NCBI RefSeq assembly: GCF_000019185.1 | Contig: NC_010334.1 | Location: forward strand, 2,170,001 to 2,234,000 | From: Shewanella halifaxensis HAW-EB4 | GTDB taxonomy: Bacteria > Pseudomonadota > Gammaproteobacteria > Enterobacterales > Shewanellaceae | Length of the DNA stretch: 64,000 bases | Direction of reading: 5' to 3' | Shown here: piece by piece, positions 8,188-16,449 of the stretch | Layout: every line of letters begins with the position of its first letter | How positions within the stretch are numbered: the stretch's first letter is position 1 | Notes under the pieces: generated by a model | Databases searched by the model: none | What the model was told of the DNA's origin: nothing | The model's input: the letters and a program-made list of their open reading frames with translations, nothing else | Translations under genes and position numbers: made by a program

Positions 8188-9321
8188 TTACTTATATTCT
8201 GTTGTTGAAACCGATTGTTGAAACGGCTGTTGAAACAGATTGATGAGATAGTCTGTTTGCGCCTGATCAGTAAAGCTAAAGCGAATCGCCTTATTCAGAC
8301 GAGGATCGTTATAGCTTCTAGCGATTACGCCAGCGGTTGTGAGCATTTGTTGCACCTGCGCTTTGTCATCAAACTCTGCGAGCAGATAGTTACCATGTGC
8401 TTTGATAACGTTGGCGCCATAATCGCATAATGTTTCTGCCAACCTTAATCCCTGTTGCTTCATTACATTAACCTGTTGCCTCATGGTTTCAAGGCCACTG
8501 GTGTTCAGGGCTTTGATAGCGAGTTCGCTCACAGGAAGTGGCACTGGATAAGGAGCAATGACTCGCATGCAAATGTCGATAATGTCAGGATTTGCCAACA
8601 TAAAACCACAGCGCGCACCAGCTAAGGAAAACGCTTTTGATAAGGTGCGAAGCACCACAAGATTTGCATAGCTGGCAACTAAATCGGCCACACTGTACTC
8701 TGGGCTAAACTCAATGTAAGCCTCATCGACAACCACGATAGCGTTTTGGCAGCGCTCGATAACTTCGATGATTTTACTTCTTGGGATCACACTGCCTGTG
8801 GGATTGTTTGGGTTACAGATAAATACCAGCTTAGCGCCACTGACTTGAGTTAGGTAATCAGTGGGGAGCTGAAAATCATCTGTTAGTGACAGCGCTTTTA
8901 CCCCAACATTGAAGGTTTGGGCACTGATGGCATACATGCCATATGTTGGGCCGAAGGTTGCGATGCTATCTTGCCCTGGTACACAGAAGGCACGAATTAG
9001 CAGCTCAATCGCTTCGTCGGCGCCGCGGCTTGTGATAATGCTGTTCTCATTTACACCACTATATTGGCTATACGCACGTAATAATGCAGGTGGCTGGCAC
9101 TCAGGGTAACGGTTGAGGCCGACTAGTTCACTATTGTTAAAGGGGGATTCATTGGCATTGATCCAGATATCCCCCTGGCCGCCAATACGTCTTGCTGATT
9201 GATAAACCTGTAACGCTAATAGTTCCGGTCTCGCGAGACGCTGCGCCAAATTCAGCTTGCTTGACGTTGTCTCTAAACTTGACTCTGAACTAGTGTATGA
9301 AGTTATCCCTGAAGTTATCAT
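8188..9321 (-). CDS. hisC: Histidinol-phosphate aminotransferase
   Basis: HisC is a PLP-dependent class I/II aminotransferase making histidinol phosphate from imidazole-acetol phosphate and glutamate. The 377-residue product has the cofactor lysine in RTLSKAFSLAGARCGF, the Asp-Tyr pair in VVVDEAYIEF, and NPNNPTGS for PLP/phosphate contacts. The first 20 or so residues are a Ser/Thr-rich extension (MITSGITSYTSSESS) not seen in the 356-residue E. coli enzyme; a later start is possible but no better-placed ATG exists. It overlaps hisD by 4 nt and is followed by a 108-nt gap before hisB, the largest inside the operon. Confidence 0.96.
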   Translation of the reverse strand: MITSGITSYTSSESSLETTSSKLNLAQRLARPELLALQVYQSARRIGGQGDIWINANESPFNNSELVGLNRYPECQPPALLRAYSQYSGVNENSIITSRGADEAIELLIRAFCVPGQDSIATFGPTYGMYAISAQTFNVGVKALSLTDDFQLPTDYLTQVSGAKLVFICNPNNPTGSVIPRSKIIEVIERCQNAIVVVDEAYIEFSPEYSVADLVASYANLVVLRTLSKAFSLAGARCGFMLANPDIIDICMRVIAPYPVPLPVSELAIKALNTSGLETMRQQVNVMKQQGLRLAETLCDYGANVIKAHGNYLLAEFDDKAQVQQMLTTAGVIARSYNDPRLNKAIRFSFTDQAQTDYLINLFQQPFQQSVSTTEYK

Positions 9322-10676
9322 AGCGCCTCCTTAATCGAGTTCGCTTTATCTGCGCCCTTGCTGGCGAACTCTTCGTTATCTACATTAGCGTCAAGGCTGG
9401 CAATTCGAACTGCAATGGCATTCTTGTGTGCATCAAGTTGTTCAGCTGCCGCCAGTATCATCACGCTATCAGCAATAGTTTCTAGCCCTTGAGCGGTGAG
9501 CTCTTGTACGGTAAATCGGCGGCTGAAATCTGCAAGTGATAAGCTCGACACGGTTTTGCTGTAACCATACGTGGGTAATACATGATTCGTGCCGCTGGCA
9601 TAATCGCCCACAGACTCTGGTGTATAGGGGCCCAAAAATACTGAACCCGCAGCCCGAATATTGGCTAATACTTGTCGTGGCTGCTCAGTTTGTATGATTA
9701 AGTGTTCAGGTCCATATTGATTAGAAACCGCTGCAGCCATGGCCATATCGTTCACTATAATGGTGCGGCTGCTAGTAAGGGCCTTTCTGGCAATATCTGC
9801 ACGTGGCAGCTGCGCCAGTTGCTGCTGCAAAGCTTGATTTACTTTTTCTGCAAGTAAGTTTGAATCGGTGACTAACATGACTTGTGAGTCCGCGCCGTGC
9901 TCGGCTTGTGATAAAAGATCGGCTGCAACAAATTCAGGGTTAGCCTCGGCATCGGCAATGATGAGCACTTCCGATGGGCCGGCAGGCATATCAATGCTCA
10001 CTGTACAGCGGTTGTCTTGACTGACGGCGCGCTTGGCTTCGGTCACAAAGCGATTACCTGGGCCAAAAATCTTATCTACTTGCGGAACTGACTCGGTACC
10101 AAATGCTAATGCGGCAATAGCTTGGGCGCCACCCACTTGATAGATCTCTTCAATACCACACTCTTTTGCCGCATAAATGATGGCATCATTAATCGGCGGT
10201 GGGCTCACGAGTACGCGCTTGTTACAACCGGCAATGTTAGCGGGGAGGGCTAACATGAGCACGGTTGAAATAAGCGGCGCAGTGCCTCCAGGAATATATA
10301 GGCCAACACGTTCGATAGGCTCAGAGCGTAGCTCGCAGCGGATCCCGGCTTGAGTTTCTAGATCAATACTTGGCTGAACTTGTGCGTTGTGGAAGGTCTC
10401 AATGTTGGCCTTTGCTTGAGCAATAGCTTGTTTTACCTCGGAAGAAACCTTGGCACAGCTCTGCTCGATATCGGTATTCGACAACCTTAAGTTATCGATA
10501 CTGACACCATCAAATTTCTGATTAAATTCAAATAACGCCTTATCACCACCCGTGACGACGGCATTAATGATATCTGCCACACTCTGCTCGAGACCGTTAT
10601 CACCTATGAGTGGTGAGCGCTCAAGTGCTTTAGTTTGAACTTGAGAGTCGAGAGTTTGCCAATTGAGGATCTGCAT
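9318..10676 (-). CDS. hisD: Histidinol dehydrogenase
   Basis: HisD oxidises L-histidinol to histidine in two NAD-dependent steps and binds zinc. The 452-residue protein contains RVGLYIPGGTAPLISTVLM, the NAD region VGGAQAIAALAFGTES, the signature IDMPAGPSEVLIIAD, the zinc/catalytic region LLSQAEHGADSQ and GPEHLI, and ASGTNHVLPTYG. It is slightly longer than E. coli HisD (434) because of a polar C-terminal tail. It starts 4 nt after hisG and overlaps hisC by 4 nt. Confidence 0.97.
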   Translation of the reverse strand: MQILNWQTLDSQVQTKALERSPLIGDNGLEQSVADIINAVVTGGDKALFEFNQKFDGVSIDNLRLSNTDIEQSCAKVSSEVKQAIAQAKANIETFHNAQVQPSIDLETQAGIRCELRSEPIERVGLYIPGGTAPLISTVLMLALPANIAGCNKRVLVSPPPINDAIIYAAKECGIEEIYQVGGAQAIAALAFGTESVPQVDKIFGPGNRFVTEAKRAVSQDNRCTVSIDMPAGPSEVLIIADAEANPEFVAADLLSQAEHGADSQVMLVTDSNLLAEKVNQALQQQLAQLPRADIARKALTSSRTIIVNDMAMAAAVSNQYGPEHLIIQTEQPRQVLANIRAAGSVFLGPYTPESVGDYASGTNHVLPTYGYSKTVSSLSLADFSRRFTVQELTAQGLETIADSVMILAAAEQLDAHKNAIAVRIASLDANVDNEEFASKGADKANSIKEAL

Positions 10677-10680
10677 GACT

Positions 10681-11580
10681 CTACCCCATCATTTTTTCAA
10701 TAGGCATAACAAGAATTGAGCTGGCGCCCAGTTGCGTTAATTGCTCCATAGTGTCCCAGAACAAGTCTTCGGTGCTAACGGCGTGAATTGCAACACGATT
10801 GGTATCGTCGTTAAGTGGCAGCACGGTCGGATTTTCTGCGCCAGGAAGCAGTGCAACAATTTGTTCTAAGGTTTCTGTTGGTGCGTGTAGCAAGATGTAC
10901 TTACTCTCTTTAGCACGTACAACGCCATTGATCCGAGACAGTATTTTGTTTATTAGAGCTTGTTTATCATCTGGCTGTGATTGGGTTGATTGAATGATGC
11001 AAGCCATTGAGCGGTAGATAACTTCTGTTTCATATAAACCATTTGCTTCAAGCGTTGCTCCGGTAGAAACCAAGTCACAAATACCGTCTGATAAGCCTGC
11101 TCGCGGGGCAACTTCAACTGAGCCTTTAAGCATGCAATCACGGTAATTAATGCCTTTTTCCTGCATGTAGCGGCGTAACAAGTTAGGGTAAGAGGTCGCG
11201 ATTCGAAGCCCTTCTAATGAGCTGGCATCTTGATAGTTAAATTCAGTCGGTACGGCTAGTGATAGGCGGCAAGCACCAAAATCAAGCTCACGTAATTTGA
11301 TGCACTCGGCAGGTTTACCAAGGCTGTTGCGCTCTATCTGTTCTTCTTCTAGAACGTTCTCGCCAATAATGCCTAAGTCGACAACACCGTCCATCACAAG
11401 GCCAGGAATATCATCATCACGTACACGTAATAGATCGATTGGCATATTGTCCGAGTGGGCGATTAGACGCTGCTCGTTGACATTAAATTTAACGCCGCAA
11501 CTTTTAAGTAACTTTTGTGACTCTTTTGATAAACGACCCGATTTTTGGATTGCGATACGTAATCTTGTTGTCTCTGACAT
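10681..11580 (-). CDS. hisG: ATP phosphoribosyltransferase (long form)
   Basis: HisG commits ATP and PRPP to histidine synthesis and is the feedback-inhibited enzyme. The 299-residue size is that of the long, HisZ-independent form with a C-terminal regulatory domain (from about VLLPGAENPTVLPL). The N-terminal catalytic lobes show LRIAIQKSGRLSKES and the PRPP loop DLVSTGATLEANGL. AAGGAAG lies 6-7 nt before the ATG. It is the first structural gene of the operon, downstream of the leader peptide and attenuator. Confidence 0.97.
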   Translation of the reverse strand: MSETTRLRIAIQKSGRLSKESQKLLKSCGVKFNVNEQRLIAHSDNMPIDLLRVRDDDIPGLVMDGVVDLGIIGENVLEEEQIERNSLGKPAECIKLRELDFGACRLSLAVPTEFNYQDASSLEGLRIATSYPNLLRRYMQEKGINYRDCMLKGSVEVAPRAGLSDGICDLVSTGATLEANGLYETEVIYRSMACIIQSTQSQPDDKQALINKILSRINGVVRAKESKYILLHAPTETLEQIVALLPGAENPTVLPLNDDTNRVAIHAVSTEDLFWDTMEQLTQLGASSILVMPIEKMMG

Positions 11581-11640
11581 GGAATACTTCCTTTTCGTTA
11601 ATTTAAAAATTCTTATAAAACAATTCGTTAAGATAAAACC

Positions 11641-11669
11641 AAAAAACCCTTGGAATTCCTTCCAAGGGT
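11641..11669 (-). promoter_or_regulatory. his operon attenuator (terminator hairpin)
   Basis: On the minus strand TCCAAGGGT-type arms pair: ACCCTTGGA at 11646-11654 with TCCAAGGGT at 11661-11669. A run of six T (complement of 11641-11646) follows, about 60 nt before the hisG start. Upstream GC-rich hairpin segments at 11690-11717 (CCGCCGGAAGG with CCTCCGGCAG) and at 11721-11732 can form the alternative pairings expected for ribosome-mediated attenuation. Confidence 0.88.
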
Positions 11670-11731
11670 TTTTGATATTTTTAAATCAACCGCCGGAAGG
11701 AAATAGTCCTCCGGCAGTGAGCTTCCGAAGG

Positions 11732-11779
11732 CTACCGCATATGGTGATGATGATGCATAGTGTTCAAAAGCTGTGTCAT
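11732..11779 (-). CDS. hisL: his operon leader peptide
   Basis: A 15-codon reading frame on the minus strand encodes MTQLLNTMHHHHHMR, with five consecutive His codons (CAT CAT CAT CAC CAT). It is followed by the attenuator hairpin and then hisG. E. coli HisL (16 residues, seven His) has the same design and also starts MT. When charged tRNA-His is scarce the ribosome stalls in the His run, which favours an antiterminator and expression of hisGDCBHAFI. A GAGAG-type ribosome binding site lies upstream. The element is short, but context makes the call strong. Confidence 0.93.
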   Translation of the reverse strand: MTQLLNTMHHHHHMR

Positions 11780-12231
11780 ATTCGTTTCTCTCAATCTGTC
11801 TCTATGGGCCAAGTGGCCTGTAATGATTAAATGCTTACTGTGTTAAGCGATTCGTTAACCATTTTGTTATCTTGCTATTTAAATTAATCAGTTTTAAAAA
11901 TGATTGCAACCTCTTATTTAGGCTGATGAGCAAACTTCATCTAAATGTCGCTATTTTTCAGTTTTACTGCTTAATGACGGTTTTGAACCTTATCTGTTCT
12001 TAATTTAGAACAATCAATCGTTCAGGGATGAGACTCTTTAAATCGTAGGCAAAGGGGAATTTACCTTGAACTTGCTTTTAACTTACAAACAAAAGCTAAT
12101 CTTGGATATTGATTTAAGATAAACTGCCATGCATTTTTATACCCAAAAAGAATTTGAAGATGCTAATTGGGCCTTTATCTTGAAGTCATTTGGCTATATC
12201 ACTAACACATTGATTAAAGGTTTAATCACTC
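11780..12231. other. Divergent intergenic region hisL / yoaA
   Basis: These 450 bases must hold the his promoter (minus) and the yoaA promoter (plus). No gene is visible. A short hairpin GGCCA-AGT-GGCC lies at 11807-11819, just upstream of hisL. A 16-bp palindrome GTTCT-TAATTT-AGAAC is at 11996-12011. I could not place sigma70 hexamers with confidence. Confidence 0.5.
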
Positions 12232-14157
12232 TTGACCAGTAAACTAACACAGCAAGTCGCGGCTGCATTTTCAAACGATGGTGTATTGGCACAGTCAATT
12301 AAAGGTTATAGCTGCCGTGATGTGCAGGTCACTATGGCCAAAGCGGTGACTGAATCTATCAGTAGTTGCAATAACTTGGTGGTAGAGGCCGGGACTGGTG
12401 TGGGCAAGACCTTTGCTTATCTTATTCCAGCTTTATTGAGTGGCAAGCAGGTGATTGTTAGTACAGGCAGTAAGAACTTACAAGAGCAGCTATTTTACAA
12501 AGATCTCCCTGCATTATTATCCATGCTTGAGCTCACTCCTAAGGTTGCGCTACTCAAGGGCCGTAATAACTATCTGTGCCAACATCTAATGGCAAAAGAG
12601 CTATCGGGTGCCAGCTCGATGGATCCTCAAGTGTTAGATGACTTACTGCGCATAAACCAATGGGCAGGGCAGACCACTGACGGTGATATTGGTGGATTAA
12701 CCTCGGTTACGGAGAGTTCTCAGGCTTTACCTCTGATAGTCAGCGCCAAAGAAACCTGCATTGGTCAACGCTGTGATCACTATGATGACTGTTTCACCCG
12801 TAAAGCCCGTAATCGAGCGATGGATGCACGCGTCATTGTGGTTAATCACCACCTTTTTTTAGCCGATCGAATTTTAAAAGAGACCGGCTTTGCCGAGTTA
12901 CTACCTGATTCTGATGTGGTTATTTTTGATGAAGCGCATCTATTGCCTGATATCGCCGTCACTTATTTTGGCCAGCAGTGCTCTACACGGCAACTCTCTG
13001 ATTTATTTGATAAGTTGATTGAGATTTATCGGCTCGAACTTAGAGATGCTAAACAGATAGAGCTGTTAAGTGCCCGATGCGCTGCAATGTTAAATGAGTG
13101 GCATCAAATGCTATTTAATATTGGTGATACTGACTGGCGCCGTTTATTGGCCAACAAAGCGTTATCAGTACTTTCATGGGGCCTGCTCAAAGAGATTAAA
13201 GTATTACAACAGTTATTATTAGGCCATGTTGGTCGTAGCGATAATTTAGATGATGAGATAGAAAAATTGCAGGTGCTCGCTAATAAATTAGAGCTATTTT
13301 TCTTATGTGAGAACAATCAAGCTGCTTATAGTATCGACTACGGCCACCGCTATTTGGTGCTGCGCATTGCGCCAATCGATGTTGCAAAAGAGTGCCGTAA
13401 ATTGTTTGAGTCTAACCTTGCTTGGATATTTACCTCGGCAACGTTACAAATTAATCGCGACTTAAGCCTATTCACTCGTCAGCTTGGCCTAGGCAAGTGC
13501 CAAGAAATATTGCTAGAAAGCCCTTTTGACTACCAGAACAATGCGCTTTTTTGCGTGCCAAGACATCTAGCGAGTGTCAATAATCATCATGTGGCATTAA
13601 ACCAGTTTGTCGATGTTTGCGTTAAAGCCATTAATGCCGCTAAAGGTCGAACCTTTATATTATTCACTAGCCATAGAATGTTGAATTTGGTGGCGCCAGC
13701 ACTTCAACGCCGAGTCTCTTACCCGCTACTTGTGCAAGGGCAGGCTAATAAACAGAGCTTATTAAAAAAGTACCGCCAACTTGGTAATGCTGTGCTACTA
13801 GGAACGGGGGCCTTTTGGGAGGGAGTAGATGTTCGTGGGCGTTTATTAAGCTGTGTGATTATCGATAAACTGCCTTTTGTCTCGCCCGATGACAATCTGT
13901 TTCGTGCTCGCAGCGAAAGCATTGAGCGTGAGGGCAAAGATGCATTTAGCGAGATCTCACTGCCGCAAGCGGTGATCACTCTAAATCAGGGCGTAGGGCG
14001 TTTGATCCGAGATGAAAAAGATAAAGGCGTACTCATTTTATGCGACAACCGTATCGTCAATAAGCCCTACGGACAGGCATTTTTAAATTCATTACCGCCA
14101 ATGTCTCGTACTCGTGATTTAGACAAGGCGACAGACTTCTTAGCAAAGATTAAGTAG
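12232..14157 (+). CDS. yoaA: ATP-dependent helicase YoaA (DinG/XPD family)
   Basis: YoaA is an XPD-like superfamily 2 5'-3' helicase with an iron-sulfur cluster; in E. coli it works with the Pol III chi subunit (HolC) in replication-associated repair. The 641-residue product has Walker A VEAGTGVGKT (51-60). Four cluster cysteines are visible at about 116, 176, 181 and 187 (ETCIGQRCDHYDDCF). DEAH is at 233-236, with helicase motifs SATLQINRDL, GTGAFWEGVDVRG and QGVGRLIRD. It is clearly the shorter YoaA rather than DinG (716 residues). The start is TTG. The neighbouring tsaB is also its neighbour in E. coli. Confidence 0.93.
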   Translation: MTSKLTQQVAAAFSNDGVLAQSIKGYSCRDVQVTMAKAVTESISSCNNLVVEAGTGVGKTFAYLIPALLSGKQVIVSTGSKNLQEQLFYKDLPALLSMLELTPKVALLKGRNNYLCQHLMAKELSGASSMDPQVLDDLLRINQWAGQTTDGDIGGLTSVTESSQALPLIVSAKETCIGQRCDHYDDCFTRKARNRAMDARVIVVNHHLFLADRILKETGFAELLPDSDVVIFDEAHLLPDIAVTYFGQQCSTRQLSDLFDKLIEIYRLELRDAKQIELLSARCAAMLNEWHQMLFNIGDTDWRRLLANKALSVLSWGLLKEIKVLQQLLLGHVGRSDNLDDEIEKLQVLANKLELFFLCENNQAAYSIDYGHRYLVLRIAPIDVAKECRKLFESNLAWIFTSATLQINRDLSLFTRQLGLGKCQEILLESPFDYQNNALFCVPRHLASVNNHHVALNQFVDVCVKAINAAKGRTFILFTSHRMLNLVAPALQRRVSYPLLVQGQANKQSLLKKYRQLGNAVLLGTGAFWEGVDVRGRLLSCVIIDKLPFVSPDDNLFRARSESIEREGKDAFSEISLPQAVITLNQGVGRLIRDEKDKGVLILCDNRIVNKPYGQAFLNSLPPMSRTRDLDKATDFLAKIK

Positions 14158-14163
14158 CGCAGA

Positions 14164-14589
14164 TTAAGTGATGAATAAAATAATAAAATAAATGCTGGTA
14201 AGTAAGATCAACGCTAATAAGCAGCGGCGTCTGTAGAGTAAGCCCTTATCGTTAAGTAAGCTTGGAAAGAGTAAAAAATTCAAAGGATTAAACAGGGTTT
14301 TATAACTGATTACAGCCACTCCCGGGCTGCGACCTCGATACAGCATCTTAGAAAAGTAATACAGGAAGCGAAACAGTAACACCGGAAAGCTAATATAGAT
14401 GAGTAAGGTTAGCGTTAGCTCTACAGTCATCTCAAACTCGGAAAATGTTAGCATCAAGCCCCTATGCCAGGCTTCTTGCAAGCTATTGGAAAACCAAATC
14501 AGCATAAATGCGGTCATCAACATAGAAAAAACGATAAACAGCAATGAGTAACGAAATAGACGAAACCAATCTATAGTGATCTGTCGCAT
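14164..14589 (-). CDS. Small hypothetical membrane protein
   Basis: I do not recognise this 141-residue protein. It has three strongly hydrophobic stretches: about residues 13-33 (YSLLFIVFSMLMTAFMLIWF), about 55-78 (LTLTLLIYISFPVLLFRFLYYF) and the C-terminus (LLALILLTSIYFIILFIT). Between them is a basic loop with RGRSPG and a second basic patch YRRRC before the last segment, suggesting cytoplasmic loops. It converges on yoaA with 6 nt between the stop codons, so their 3' ends must overlap. The consistent membrane topology over the whole length supports a real gene. Function unknown. Confidence 0.65.
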   Translation of the reverse strand: MRQITIDWFRLFRYSLLFIVFSMLMTAFMLIWFSNSLQEAWHRGLMLTFSEFEMTVELTLTLLIYISFPVLLFRFLYYFSKMLYRGRSPGVAVISYKTLFNPLNFLLFPSLLNDKGLLYRRRCLLALILLTSIYFIILFIT

Positions 14590-14784
14590 TAACCCTCCTC
14601 AAGCTTGTCATGTTCGACTCCATTGCAAACAGACTTTAACTGCCTTAATTGGATTGAGTACGTCCTTTTACCCTTCCATATAAATTTAGAACAGTTTGTT
14701 CTGCTAGGAAAAGTTTTACTTAGCTTTATTTCAACGCAGCTAGAAGCTTGAAGGTGAGTTCTTTTACCTACTGGCTAGTAAATG

Positions 14785-15050
14785 ATACCAATCGTACTAA
14801 ATATGTGACCAGTTCAGAGCCTCTCAGGATTTTCAATTCAAGGCGCATTGATGAAGAAATGGTTATTCCCTTTTAAGTTAGTGCAACGCAGAAGTGGAAT
14901 ACTTGAGAGGCTCACGTAGTGCGGGTTTCAAAGTCCTGTATACTGCGTAAGATGCTCTCGATATAGAATAACTATTAGCTTCAATCATCCGCCTTGCCTA
15001 CAGGGCTTTGAATTCCCGCTGAATGATCACATATTTAATGTGATTGGTAT
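14785..15050. mobile_element. Foldback / MITE-like element
   Basis: A 266-bp stretch is bounded by imperfect terminal inverted repeats about 31 bp long. The left end begins TACCAATCGTACTAAATATG (from 14786); the right end, read in reverse complement, begins TACCAATCACATTAAATATG (ending at 15049). Further pairing continues inward: TTCAAGGCGCATTGATGAAG on the left resembles the reverse complement of the 14980-15000 region. A separate internal pair GAGCCTCTCA (14817-14826) / TGAGAGGCTC is present. It encodes no protein. ATGA flanks both ends (14782-14785 and 15049-15052), a possible target duplication. It looks like a non-autonomous element carried as a genomic repeat. Confidence 0.7.
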
Positions 15051-15125
15051 GAGCACCTTAATCACCCAATGATTATAAGGTTGGTGAAAGCAGGGAGATA
15101 AGCAAAAGTATTTTATCTATAAGGC

Positions 15126-15155
15126 TTAATGCCACCGTATTAGTTAGGGTATAAT
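15126..15155 (+). promoter_or_regulatory. Candidate promoter for tsaB
   Basis: A perfect TATAAT -10 hexamer at 15150-15155 follows a weak -35 TTAATG (15126-15131) with an 18-nt spacer, about 155 nt before tsaB. Inverted arms GTTAGG (15143-15148) and CCTAAC (15172-15177) flank the start-site region. The remaining noncoding bases around it, from 15051 to 15309, show no gene. Confidence 0.45.
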
Positions 15156-15309
15156 TACTGAAGTAACATTACCTAACGTGCTGTCGCTATACTATTTAGT
15201 TAGCGTGAATCATCACGTCCTAGGTGAGCCTTGAGTTTTAACGTTTATTGAGATGTGATAGATGTTAACCGATTTAAATCGCATAAATAATAAGTTTGGT
15301 AAGTAATTC

Positions 15310-16026
15310 ATGACAGATAAATCTAATGAAACGATGCAGTTGAGCATTTTAGCGCTCGATACCTGTACTGAGTCGTGTTCAGCAGCGGTTAGCCATCAAG
15401 GTGCAACGTACAGCGAACAAGCAGATGCACCGCGTGAACATAGTCAACGTTTGTTACCTATGGTTAAGTCGGTTTTGTCTGAAGCGAACTTAGCACTGCA
15501 AGATGTCGACGTGATTGCTTATGGCAGAGGCCCTGGCAGTTTTACTGGCATTCGTATTTGTACCAGTATTACTCAAGGTTTGGCGCTTGGCCAAGAGTTG
15601 CCAGTTATTGGTATTTCAACATTAGCGGCTATGGCTCAATCGGCAATTGAAGAAGGAGCCTGCCAAGTTCTAGCTGCTATTGATGCACGAATGGGAGAAG
15701 TTTACTGGGGCCAATACATTGCAGTCGATGGCTTAGCGACGTTAGTGAACGAAGAAGTCGTCAGTGCACCTGAGGCTATAGTGCTAAGCTTAGATTTAAC
15801 TTTGCCTGTTGTTGCTTGTGGTACTGGCTTTGATGCTTACCCACAAATACTCGAACAGGCACCGAATATGAGTATTTGTGAAAAAGCCAAGTTCCCTGAA
15901 GCTAAATATATGCTAGCGCTTGCTCGTGATGGTGTCAGTAAGGGGCACAGTACTACAGTTGATGAGTTAACTCCGGTTTATCTTCGTGATACAGTGACTT
16001 GGCAAAAACTGCCGGGTAGAGAGTAA
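15310..16026 (+). CDS. tsaB: tRNA threonylcarbamoyladenosine biosynthesis protein TsaB
   Basis: TsaB (YeaZ) is the inactive ASKHA-fold partner of TsaD in the TsaBDE complex that adds threonylcarbamoyl to A37 of ANN-decoding tRNAs. The 238-residue product shows LSILALDTCTESCSAAV at the N-terminus and the family motif YGRGPGSFTGIRI followed by QGLALGQELPVIGISTL. The open frame starts at ATG 15310; a second ATG at 15334 (MQLSILALDT) is closer to the E. coli N-terminus and equally plausible. yoaA-tsaB order is conserved with E. coli, although here they are separated by a membrane-protein gene and a repeat element. Confidence 0.94.
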   Translation: MTDKSNETMQLSILALDTCTESCSAAVSHQGATYSEQADAPREHSQRLLPMVKSVLSEANLALQDVDVIAYGRGPGSFTGIRICTSITQGLALGQELPVIGISTLAAMAQSAIEEGACQVLAAIDARMGEVYWGQYIAVDGLATLVNEEVVSAPEAIVLSLDLTLPVVACGTGFDAYPQILEQAPNMSICEKAKFPEAKYMLALARDGVSKGHSTTVDELTPVYLRDTVTWQKLPGRE

Positions 16027-16116
16027 TCTTAAAACGCGAGCCCTGTATATTAGCGAACTAGAATTTTTGTTCTATATTGAGATTGACGCTAAAGCAGGTA
16101 CATTAAGGACGATTTG

Positions 16117-16449
16117 ATGCAGATTAATTCAAGCCAGCTTACAACGACTCATGCTGCAGCTAATGCAACAAGTCGGGTTGAAGTTAACAAGTCGGTTGCT
16201 TCAAACCAGACTAGTGCTTTGGCTTCTGGTGCTATTGAGGCGTCTGGGTTAATCAAAGCGCAGCAATCGTTCACGATTAATGATTATCAAGAAGACGAGC
16301 TAGCGTTACAGTCGAGATTAGGTGCCCATGTGGAGTACGAGAACCATACGGGTGGGCATCGCGGCGCTGTGGCGGAGTATTTAGTCAATCAACATGCTGC
16401 TAAGCGGGAAGAGATTAAACAGATGGTTGGGATAGATACCTATGCATAA
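16117..16449 (+). CDS. Hypothetical protein, 110 residues
   Basis: I do not recognise this protein. It starts at ATG 16117 with AAGGA 7 nt upstream. The first half is Ser/Thr/Ala/Asn-rich and looks unstructured (QINSSQLTTTHAAANATSR). The second half is more ordered and charged (QEDELALQSRLGAHVEYENH, then EYLVNQHAAKREEIKQMVGID). There is no signal peptide or membrane segment. Its end overlaps the start of the following M50-like gene by 8 nt, so the two are translationally coupled and probably act together. Confidence 0.65.
   Translation: MQINSSQLTTTHAAANATSRVEVNKSVASNQTSALASGAIEASGLIKAQQSFTINDYQEDELALQSRLGAHVEYENHTGGHRGAVAEYLVNQHAAKREEIKQMVGIDTYA

Noticed and set aside
11996..12011. 16-bp palindrome GTTCT-TAATTT-AGAAC upstream of yoaA, considered as an SOS (LexA) operator
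   Set aside because: Gammaproteobacterial LexA sites are CTGT-N8-ACAG; this does not fit, and the spacing also differs from the GAAC-N4-GTTC Gram-positive type. AT-rich short palindromes are common by chance.
14688..14702. Palindrome AGAACA-GTT-TGTTCT upstream of the small membrane-protein gene
   Set aside because: No matching regulator family or second comparable site in the window; orientation of the half-sites is opposite to that of the 11996 palindrome, so they are not one motif.
15143..15177. GTTAGG/CCTAAC arms around the tsaB start-site region as an operator
   Set aside because: Only 6-bp arms with a long spacer; kept as a remark under the promoter but not called as a site.
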